DNA of 64,000 bases from Bugulina stolonifera (Eukaryota; Bryozoa; Gymnolaemata; Cheilostomatida; Bugulidae): the NCBI GenBank assembly GCA_935421135.1, contig OW285192.1:5065501-5129500 (forward strand). Reading direction: 5' to 3'. This document shows positions 50,401 through 62,400 of this stretch, piece by piece. The stretch's first letter is position 1. Every line of letters starts with the position of its first letter. The position numbers and the translations under genes are program-made. The notes under the pieces were generated by a model. That model did no database searches. It was not told the DNA's origin and saw only the letters and a program-made list of their open reading frames with translations.

Positions 50401-53400
50401 GGATATCCCTCCGTGCCAGTCTGTGAAGTTCATACTTTTACCACTTGCCCATCTATATGACCCAGCTACAAGGTCAAAAATCCTTTGCACTGATGTACAT
50501 GGCAGCATATAACATGTTTTTTTACATGTGTGTGACTTAAACTGAAACCTGACCTTGAAGAAAGGATACTACACTGGAGTACCTTAAAACATGCCACAAC
50601 CACTACTCCAAGCTAGACTTGACCAACAGCAGTTATAAATTCAATATGACTTAAATGTCATTTAATAATTAAATAGGCCCTACATGTCTGAATATATTTA
50701 CGCCATACATAACATAGCTGACCGTTATTATTGCCAGAGGTCCATAACTCATCTACAGTTGCTGTTCTATTTATATACTGTCTGATGAAGGTGTTCTCCT
50801 CAGTAGTCAGTACTGACACTAGAGAGCTGCCTGTAACCATGTATGAAAACTAATGCAATCAACATAGATGCAGTGGTCATTAGTCTATCAGTGCAACTCA
50901 GTCTTACAATATCAGTGTCAATATAATATTATAATATGATTAAATAATATAGTATAATTAATTAGTTAATAATAGTATAATTAAATTGCAAAGGAGCTAG
51001 TGTATACACAGTTTTCTATCATAGGTTCTGTAGCATAAAGTACATGGTAGGTGCAGCAGACACAGAGTATTTCTCGTAGCAGATCTACAGTACATGTACA
51101 TGTATGTACATGTATATAATTATAATTATTACATTATTAAGCAGTTCTTACCCGCCAGGCATATTTTTGAGCGCTTCGTGCTTGGTCTACGACGCAAGTC
51201 TCACTGCAATATTTGCCCGCTTTGCTTGCAATTTGCACATTCTTCATAAAGCCCTCTGGGCATGGCCTGCAAAGCAAGTCTTGCTGCAGTATTTGCTCAC
51301 TTCACTCACATACAATCATGACTCGTGGTCGTGCAAGCATGTCACAGTGATTCCACGAGGAGTTGTCTGTCCTTGCATTAGAGAGAAAACTCAGGTACCT
51401 ACTTCGCCCTGGGTGGGAGTTGAGGGCCTAAGTCAGCAGACCGCCCGGCAACAATGCTAGGGGTCCAATCTCAAGATCCTAGCACCACCCAGAGCCGAGA
51501 TCCAAACTGGCAGCATTGTAACATATGTAAATAAATAGCATGCATTCAGTGGGTGGGGTGGGTCTAGCGCCCACCCCGTCCCAGGTTGAGTCCCAGTGCC
51601 TAAGGCTAGGAACCCACGCCAGCAGCTATGTCGGTGAACCTGGTCCCAAGGTCGTAGCACCAACAAAAGCCGAGATGCTGACCGGCAGCACTGCAACATA
51701 TATAAACCGTCCCGATTTTCGACTCCGATTCTGATTGGAGAACGACAGACTGTTTAGTTATTTAGTGATACCAAAAGTAAACATTCTCAGAGAAAAATGA
51801 TCTTGAACAATAAGGATACATGAACATCTACTCACCATTTAACTTACTGTTACATTGAGAGTTGGCATCCTCAGCAGATTCTGGAATAAGGAAGTGAGCA
51901 AAGCATTGATCTGTGACATTGTTGTAAGTCACTACATAGTCTCCAACCTGAAATGTTTCCATAATCATGATCTCACATTTCCTACTTTAACCTTGGCAGT
52001 CTACTGTACATCGTACTACTTGTAAATAGTTCCAGACATTAACTAAAGAAACGATTCTATTTATAAAGAATTGATGAAGATTGATCTACGCACCGGTTGA
52101 CACTCGGGTAGAGTTTGAAGATCCGGAATCCAAGTGTCATTAGCAGTGCATCGTAGTTTGACCAGACGATCTTCTTGTTCCATTCTATAGCCAGGAATAC
52201 ACCTAGCTAGTACAATGCTGTCATGCTCAAGCCTTTTGGTGGGGTCAGTGTGGGACGTCTGGTAGACTGGTGGTAGCGATGGGAAAGGACATCCTACAAC
52301 TACAATATCCCTCGTAAAATCTATAGTCTATAGCGCATCTCATATATCCACTACACAACACCTCATACATCCACTACACAACACCTCATACAGAACACTA
52401 CACCACACCTCATACATCCACTACACTACACCTCATACAGAACACTACACCACACCTCATACATCCACTACACTACACCTCATACATCCACTACACTACA
52501 CCTCATACAGAACACTACACTACACCTCATACAGAACACTACACCACACTTCATACAGAACACTACACCATACCTCATACATCCACTACACTACACCTCA
52601 TGCAGAACACTACACTACACCTCATACAGAACACTCTCTCTCACATGCAGTACAAACATGACATTTGGTATGAAAACAAAGCAATATATCTGAGGCAGAG
52701 GCTCAGCCTGCTGTAAGAGCAACTTGCTGAAAAATATTCACAAATTGTTTAGAGATAGGGAGACACTGCTTGCATGGGGGAAAGTTAATTAAATATGGCC
52801 ATTGCCAAACACAAACTCAAACATTAAATAAGCAATGATGAATCGCAAAAAGACTACTCTATGGTGCACAGCATATGACAATATTTTACGTACCTACAGG
52901 GCAGTTCAGGTCAGACGTTAATAGGGACCAGTATGCTGTGGTTCTGATATTTGTATTAAGTATACACATGGCTTGTTTAGACTTAGTCCCGTCAGTGTTT
53001 CTGAACCCTTCCTTACATCTGAATGTTTGTCGTCCTAAATCTATTAAATAAATCCGACAGTTTCAGTTCTTGTGGCAGCATGCTTGTATACTGTAATTTA
53101 GTATGACTGTGAAACATGTACATATATATACACTTTTTTGTACTACTATCGTTAGTTGTTTGCGGTGCGAAATCTTTATCATTTATAAAGAGCAGGTAGA
53201 AATAAGGGTGTTAGGGGATTGGCCATTTTTGTGTATTATAATGTTTTCATTGCATAAAAAAACATTGTATAGTAGAATAAACAAATTAAATGTGGAAAAA
53301 TCCTGTTATAAATTATTCTGAAACCGAAAACTCGTGTAAATATAAAGGTCGTTATATTTAACGTGTACATTTTAAATGTTATGTACATGTCATGTAAATT

Positions 53401-56400
53401 AAATCAACGAGCATGCATAAGAAAAATTATTGAGAATGTTACCCGAAGGAATAATATGACTCACTAGCTCCAAAGTGGATGTCAGACACATCAACACTGT
53501 CTGGTATGAAACTATGACTACAGCAGGGCAACTTGTGAACCTCTTCTACTCTTCCATTATTTTCAGCATAATATACCACTGAAATATGTCACAACTTACT
53601 AGTTATACAGTATACTTGCTTGTTACACAGTATACCACTAAAATATATCACAACTTGCTAGTTAACTATCCATGTTATACATGTACATGTATATCACTAA
53701 GAGATATTGTAATGGTACAGGACATTTGTATACGACTCCAGCTACCGGACAAAGACCTACAGCACCCTAAGTGCCTAGTAGTTGTCGCAGCGCTACTCAG
53801 CTGACACTCAAACTCTCATAATTAGCTGCTCGTATACCCACATTCAATTGTATTGCATGTTAAACCATTTAATTACTGTCTATATACGTGTATTCATGTG
53901 TTTATACCCATTACATACTGATATGCATTCATGTATGATTATTACTAAGTCTTTTATGCCTTTTATACCCATGTACAGAGGCCCGACCTCTCAGAATCCA
54001 TTGATATTCATTTTGTACATGAATTGGACCATTATAAGCAACTTTTGTATAACTCGACCTATTTTGAGTTGGCCGTCGGGCTTCCGGCGGCCATCTTGTT
54101 GCGCAACTTCCGGACGACCACACGTCGTCTTTTCCCGACCTTACGTCGGCCGGAAGTCCTTATACTATATAAAGGGCACTGTTTTACTGTTCATTGTCTC
54201 AGTCTTCACTTGGCTTTCAATAAAGACACATCTATACTTGATACAGAGGCTTTCACTTCCTTTTGTCAGGTCATTCGCTTAGCGAACCGCCTACTAGGTC
54301 GGATCACTCTCTTTCAACGTATAGTCTGAAGGTCAGACTTGGGACCAGATGGGTCGTCTCTGGTAGTTATTGGGCTACTGAGACCGCTCGATCTTTCATG
54401 TAATGCGAAGTCCTATTACCACTCATAGGCACTTCATTTCTGGGTCGATAGTCGTCCAAGGACGACCGCACCAAATCACAGAAACCATTACAATATTACA
54501 TCTTAATAGGTAGGACTACTCCACGCCGTAACAACTGTTGTTAGTTGAGGAGGCAATGAACCCAAAATAGGTTTCTAATGACTGTCGAGGATCGTACTAA
54601 AAATACATGTACATGTAGTTGTGATGTTCTATTAAAAGTTAGCAAAAATATGCAAGTCTACAACGTTGCATCCTTGGTCTATGGAAGTTGATATGGATTT
54701 ATTGTTGAACCCCAAAGAACAGTGCTTCAGTGTACTGTTAGGTAGGAAAATGCTCAAATTGGCCCTGGTTATTGTGACTCTGCATCTACATGAGTCTATT
54801 GTTAAATTTACATACACTGTAGTTCTTATTGTTGGCATTGCACACCATAGAGCTACTGTCTCCTTGGAGAAGGTAAGCTCTATGTTCTGTAATGAAATAT
54901 TCTGCATACTTGGAAGGAAATACAAGACACTCTAGCTAGGATTACTGCATATGTGTATGCATATGCTTGTATTCCACATAACCACATATCACACAGTAAG
55001 AACCTTACAGGCATTCTCTGTATTCTCATACTCCTTGATTTCACTAACGTTCATCTTCCTGCATGCTTTGGGATTGCAGCTGGATGACTTCGCATCGCAT
55101 CTTCTACGTCTACTGTAAAAGTTAGTCCGATGATCACAAGGAAAGACCGCCCAGTCAGCCCAACTCAGTTGTTCTGTAGAACAGAAGAAGAGACATACTC
55201 ACACAACTACTACTAGTAACTCATGTACTACTAGCAACTCACGTTCTACTACTAGTAACTCACGTACTACTACCAGTAACTCACGTACTACTACCAGTTA
55301 CTCATGCACTACCAGTAACTCACGTACTACTAGTAACTCACGTACTACTACCAGTAACTCGTGTACTACTAGTAACTCACGTACTACCAGAGTAACTCAC
55401 GTACTACTACCAGTAACTCGTGTACTACTAGTAACTCACGTACTACCAGAGTAACTCACGTACTACTGCCAGTAACTCACGTACTACTACCAGTAACTCA
55501 CGTACTACTACCAGTTACTCATGCACTACCAGTAACTCACGTACTACTAGTAACTCACGTACTACTACCAGTAACTCGTGTACTACTAGTAACTCACGTA
55601 CTACCAGAGTAACTCACGTACTACTACCAGTAACTCGTGTACTACTAGTAACTCCCATACTACCAGTCAGGGGCAAATTTGGGGGTCCCGCCTTCCCTGC
55701 CATGGCGGGACCTTTCATTTTCAATAAAGAAAATTAAATTGCTAACTATCAATGATAACACACAGTTGTAATGTTATTTTCGGAGGCATCCTACCCTGCC
55801 CAGCATAATCTAAACATATTCTGATGAAAATGATGCTAGCTACGTGTATATAGCTATAATATACCAAACGATAGCTTAGGAATTGAGCTTTCATCCTATA
55901 CAATTTATAATAAGGATATTTCAGTACCCGCCCACTACTGGCAGTCTTTTATTTGCCAGCAAATTAGGCTACACTAATTCAGGGCTGTAACAACTATTTT
56001 TGGCTGAGGGGCAAAAAGCCCAGGCCGGAGTATCGAGCTGCCCAGACAGATACTAAAAATAGCTTAAAATGTTCTCCAACAAATTTCAGTCAAATATGCA
56101 GGATCACAGGCCGTTTATACTGTCTTTTAGACTATAACACTGCTCATAACTGTGTGATCAATGTGTACAAAGGTCACCTTTGGAGAATTTACATCAACAA
56201 ATTTTTGCTTTTGGACAGATTTCTGGGGTGGCAAATGCCCACCTTGCCCCCCTGGTTGTTACAGCCCTGCACTAATTACTTTACAATGAGTGGCTTTTGA
56301 TAGACTATACTTGAGACCACGGTGTAAATTTTGTTACCAGTTATAATAACCAAATAATGACTGCTGTCAATACATGTTGTAACAGTGCCACAGCATTATT

Positions 56401-59400
56401 TTTGAAGATAGATGTACCTCTGAAATGTTATATGCTAATCCATGCCATGTGCGCATGCCCTCAAGGCTCAAACATGTCCCAATATAGATGCCATGTGCTA
56501 AATTGTCCATACTCTTCAGTGTTTGGGAAACCTAGGATAACACTTTCACCTCTATCCACTAAATAATTTAGCATTATTACTCTTTTCATAAAGACATGTA
56601 ATGGCACATTTTTATTAGGCTACATAATCTTGGGTCCTGGCACAGTATCCTTGTTTGTAAACATATTCTCATATAACCATAGTTATAAACAAGCTAATTT
56701 TAAATTTTTATTTCCAATACACAGTCAAGCATGCATAATATGTAAAGTAGCCCCTGCAACATACTTGCCAAGTTATCACTGCTCCAAATTTATTATTATT
56801 GTAGTTGTGCAAAGTAGAAATTCCTGCATTTATCTTAGTTGTAAATCCTCACTTACTAAAACTTTCAAGCTACCAGTTAAATTTATACGCGCCCCCAAAA
56901 ACAAAATTTTTTAACTGATTACTGAGATCAACTAACATGTAACAGTAGCATGTTGATTCAAAGTTTAAGTGTGCATAAATTTGCTTCATTTAACACAAGA
57001 TTCAGCATATAGCTTCGGCGTCCGGGGCACTGCCCCGGACGACCCCGCCTGTTGGCAGAACCCTTCAAACTGAGCCAGATCCGCCCCTGCTACTAGTAAC
57101 TCATGTACTACTAGTAACTCATGCACTACTAGTAAGTAACTCATGTACTACTAGTAACTCATGTACTACTAGCAACTCATGTACTATTAGTAATGAGAGG
57201 GCCATTAGACGTCAGTCTGACCTCACTCTCTTCTAATTCAGCTAGATGTCTTATCAGTGTTGTGTTCTGGTTTAAAAATAGCGCAGCCGGAGCTTGCAGA
57301 AAGTATACAGATAAAGGAGTTGTATTATCCTGGTAAAACTAACCAAAGCATAACACACTTCACATTCTGCAGTTATTGAAAAGATATGATGTCCATGTGT
57401 AGGTACCATAATAAAGTTTACAGCTCTCTGGGATTTTGAGGGGCGACTTTGCCGGCTTGGGAAAACTGCCGTCTACTTGCTGGGGTATGGCTCGTACTCT
57501 GGTTTGACAATATTTAGTAAGCCCAGGATGAGGTTGAGTGCAAAGACTTTGATAGACGTATCTGGGTTCTGTTCTTTAAATTTAACCCAGCTGGCAATTT
57601 CAATATGCTCGTATGTATTAAGCAAGCAAAAATAGTAAAATTGAGTGACATCTGTTTCCCCCATCGTGTAAGCGGTATATAGTGTGTAGATCACTGTAGA
57701 CAAGCACCACACCTACCAACTGACTCTTTCGGTTTCTCGCATATCACACCATATTCATCCCCTCCATCTGCAGTGGTGTATGAATCAGTAGACAAGGAGT
57801 AGACCAGATGTTGAGAGGTTCTGGCAGAATGCCATGGAATGCGTTCAAGTAAAGGAGAATCTGACCGAATAACCTTCTGTGATAGAAACAGTCATGAACG
57901 ATTGCATGATTATAGCAAGAAAAGTTATATTCTGATTACAGGTATAGATTTCTGTCTGGAAAGGAACGATTTACATATTGTAGCATTGATTACGACGGGA
58001 TCAGATGTAGATGTCAATTTACATAAACTGACTCCAGCAACATCATAAATGTGATATGGTACATTTAGTTTATGCTAGGGGTTTGCAATCTGTCTATTAT
58101 TAGAGCAGTCAGGTACATATATGATTGTGGTTGGAACCAGAAGCCTCTACAGCACAAGATAGTCAGCATAAATACTTCCAGGACTTGACTGTATATTCTG
58201 GAGAATGACCAGAATAACGGTGATCTGCTGGCAAATGCATTACATATTTAAGAATTGTTATACTCACAGTTTCTGCATGTGTGAACCATCCAACTTCACG
58301 AGAATTTGAGTTGATTATCTCTGCAATTTGTGAAATGAATCATCTACTGTGTATACACGTATTAGGCTACATGTATACAAAACTGTCTCGGAGACTGTGC
58401 TCGTATTTATTTAGAAGGCTTGTAAAATAGCAATTGTAAAATAGCCTCCCATTCAAAATTATCACGGTATTAATATAATATTATAGCAATGAAGTTGGAT
58501 TCTGTAGCAAAAATGTTGGGAGCATCAATAAGAAAAGAATCTCTCTGTTGATTTTTGAGTAGCCCCCAGCATACTAAACTAAATTTAAAAGGAGCACTTA
58601 AAGCTATCAAATTCTTTCTACTGTTGTGCGATAATAACTGGTATACTGAATATCAGATGCCTGCATATATGCGAACACCGGAATGTAAGAAATCTGAAGT
58701 TTATTTCTATTATGAGGTGCAAACGACCAAATCTATTCAACGTTAATGGACTAGTTACATTTTCTGCCAAAGCTTTTTTCATTAAAGAAAATTTCTAACA
58801 TTTACATTTGTATGTTCATATGCTAAATATGCTTCTGTACATGTTTACTGCTTACTTCCACTTGTCCATATCGGTAAGGTAATGTGTTTGGAAAGGAGAC
58901 TACGGAGGGTGCTTGCTTCCTCAGCAGACTCCAGAGAGACTGGATGTCCACCACCATTTAAGTAACAGGAGAAATTAGCTGCTGTAAACTCCATGTTGGT
59001 GTTTTTAGAGCCCCAGGTGTAGCAGCTGCACCGATGTAGGCACAGATACTGTGATACTACAATTTACATGTAAGTAGGATGTACAACTAACTGCCATGCA
59101 TGACTGGTAATGTAAGCCTACATGTAGTGCAGGTATACACATTGGAAACACTGGTACATCCTCATGTTATACAAAAAGTCAAGTAATGTGTATAAAAATT
59201 CAGATTTGGATACAAAGATAATTTTAGTACTATGATACGCATTGTCTATACCATACGTCCTAGGATGCATACAGCGCTTCTTCAATTACCTAGTACCAAG
59301 TATACACTATTGACCATTGACAATTGACCTTTCATAATATTTTATTATAAACAAGTCAACTCAGGCAGCTTCGCACAACTATTACGTCTACCAAGTATAG

Positions 59401-62400
59401 AATATTATAGAATCTGTCAAGTGTTAGTAATGACTCATGGAGCTGTTTACACACACGGACCACAGCGGTTGATATTAGTGAGCAGGGCTGTAGCGCCCTA
59501 AGAAATGTTGGTGGGGGCCAAAATATTAGGCCGGGGGCCGCCTAGGCCCCCTGGCGAGGTCCGGAGCAGCGCCCCGGCCGCCGGCGCCCTGAAAGTGTTT
59601 TTCAGAAAAATAGAGCAAATTTGAAGCAGTTCAGGTTTATGAAATATACCTGTGTAATAACATTAAATATAACCCAGCCTCATACATATATATGCATGTA
59701 CATGTATGCATTGTTTTGTATCTGTTCACAATTATGACTGAACATAAATCATTCAACTCTAACGACATTTACAAATACTTTACTCCTTTACAATGATGAA
59801 AAACATGCAATGAAATGAAGTAGATCTAACGAATCTACAAAAAGCAGCTGAAAGCATGTGTTTCTTTCCTACCATAGAGATATTTCTTATTTCTCCCTAT
59901 AAGATTGAATGCCTAAGTAAATATATCGACAACAATGTAGGGCAGACAAATAGCCGAATCCAAAAAAGTTTGTTCAATTGAAAATAAATTTAATTGTGTA
60001 GATTTTCTAGGTTTATATTTTTTAACACACCCAGTACATGAACTGTGTAATACTTCTTATACTGTATACTGAAATAGTCTTGAAATTTAGAGTTATCTTC
60101 CCTGACAGTTTTTCAATATCTAAAATGTTACATAATTGCAGTTAAGTACGGTAGTAATTAGAATTTCCTGATATAAAAATGTTTAGCACATTTATTATCA
60201 CCATATCCTTACATATTTTGTGAATCCCGCAAATAAGAAAGTAGAAAAAACTTTAAACACTGATCTGACCATGATATTAAATTGACTACATTTCGACTTT
60301 GCAATGCCAAAAGTTGAGACGGCCAGGCCGCGCGGCCGTATAGGGTACTACGGCACTGTTAGTGAGGCAGTGAAAGTTCTGTCGTGCAGTAGCACATCTA
60401 TGCTATTACTACACGTTACAGCATTCAATTTTCCCAAAGTGTGAAGATGTCAATTTCAGAACACTTCACTCCATGTTGCAGTGTAGATGATGTTTATGAT
60501 GTGCAAGTATTTGCTTGGTCACACCTCTTTCATTTATAAGATTATGAGATTATGAAATTTATGAGTTACATACGCCATTGCTACATGTAGTTTGGAAATG
60601 TGTTTAGAGTACATGTATGTCTGCTTTGAGTGTCTACACATACATGTGCAATGTATGTACATGTACATGTATGGACATGTACACTTGTAGGTGATTACAG
60701 CTTGGTAAACGCAGCAGTCTGTATATTTGAATAGCTGTTGTAATTTTGGTGGGTTTAGCATGGGTCTGAGGAAGTTCTTAATAGTGTGAATGATGAAGTC
60801 AAACTATAAAAGTTATATTTTGTTGAGAGGTTTAATTCATTATTACACTAATGTTGAAGAACCATCTACCAACAAGCACATTGGTGGGGCAAACTCATCA
60901 GCCATGTGAGGTTATGGTTCTATTTTGGTGTTTAGAGTGGCTTCATGTCCGCTTTTACACCATCATAGTAGAATCATGTTTGCTCGCATCTGGTGAAAGA
61001 GTATTCACTGTTTGGTAGACCAGCTAGCCTTAGCATCCTAAATTGTATATGGGTAGAGCACTATGTACGCAATGCAGTTTCTAATATACATCAGATGTTA
61101 CTTATACTAACCAGTTTCCTTTTCACACTCGTCCACCGTGCCACCAAAACAAGTCCTTCTACTTATATCAGTCGTTGGCTTGAGATTCCAATCTGTCCAG
61201 CTGGGTATTATATTAACTGTAGAAAAAGTTCAAAATATCCATAGCATCAGATACTGCTGTGAATATAACTTACCTAGCCTACACAATGCACATAATCATA
61301 TAATATACAATGGAACTTGCGTAATTCAACCTCGGATAATTCAAAAACTTGGTTAGTTCAAACTATTAGTCTTGGTCCCTGGTAAGCGTCATATAATGAC
61401 TTCAATTTTGTGAAGAGATTTTACAATGCAAACTCAGGTCGAATTCAAACCAATTATGGTGGTCCCTTTTACTTTGAATTAAGCAAGTTTCACTGTATCA
61501 TGCCATTATGCTATACATGTTTATTGTAAATATCACTTACAATGTACATGTATATGTATGTTTAGCCTATGTTTAGTTCAGTCATAGTATAGAGAGCACA
61601 ATTCCCTGGTGAGTCTACTAACATGCATAAAACTTGAAGTTGCAATTATGCAATGTACATTGTATCTGGTATTTCATATTAAAACTTACTTATGAATGGA
61701 GCAATGTGACACATTTAAATACATTCCTGAGAATCTATGACACTGCAATTATAGGAATCAACTGCATAATACACATGTAGGCTACAGCAGTTTGCAACTG
61801 CACTTACTTGGGCAATAGTTTGAAGCACACGATACCTCTATTGACTTCACCTCTCCAGTACATCTAACATAGCCATCATTCACAAACTTAATTTTGCACT
61901 TGAGCTCCGCCCATTTTCTATTAGTGTAGGGACTGCAACATCCGGTAGTGATGGCTTCAGATTCATCATATATTTTCTCAGCACTCTAAATAATGTACTG
62001 CACAGTTTGCATATTTTGCATAATGCTTGGATGCAAAACTTATAAATAATTTACAAAGGCATACAAGTGACTGGATGCTCTGCATAAGTAACATACTAGG
62101 TGTCTCCCGGACCTCTTGGACAGACACGGGTCCCAAATGAAATTCACAAGATGGCCGTCCGACCTAGGCCAGAATGATGGGGTATTGACCTGAGATTTCA
62201 CTCGGCCGGATGAAACCATCCCTAGCTCATCGGCATACCTAAATTCTTTGCGCAAAAATGAGCATTTTGCTTTTGGCGCAGGCCGGTGTGTTCGAGACTC
62301 TGTGGTGTGTGTGCCGGAAAATATTTTTACAAATTGGCCTTGGTCTAAAACTTTGGTTGCGAAGACACCGTCCTACTGTAGCTGTATCTGTTGACACTAC

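Larger units (their letters stand above)
55200..57195. repeat. Minisatellite, about 21-bp unit, split by a transposon
   Basis: ACTCACGTACTACTACCAGTA-like units run from about 55200 to 55667 and resume at 57090-57195. The gap is filled by the hAT-like element at 55668-57089. Unit variants alternate ACTACTAGTA and ACTACCAGA, with a higher-order order that repeats (for example around 55380 and 55600). Confidence 0.85.

Noticed and set aside
52346..52640. Alternating two-unit array that could suggest repeats and spacers
   Set aside because: Both units are variants of one 22-24-bp sequence; ordinary minisatellite.
53441..53464. Alternative donor GTAACA extending receptor exon 53465-53578
   Set aside because: It ends in phase 2 while the next exon needs phase 1; the stronger GTGAGT donor fits.
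54632..54935. Overlapping 89- and 97-codon frames on opposite strands
   Set aside because: No domain, no splice consistency with the receptor and no Kozak context; likely chance.
55200..55667. Regular short repeats resembling a CRISPR array
   Set aside because: Units are contiguous and about 21 bp with no unique spacers, and the genome is eukaryotic; this is a minisatellite.
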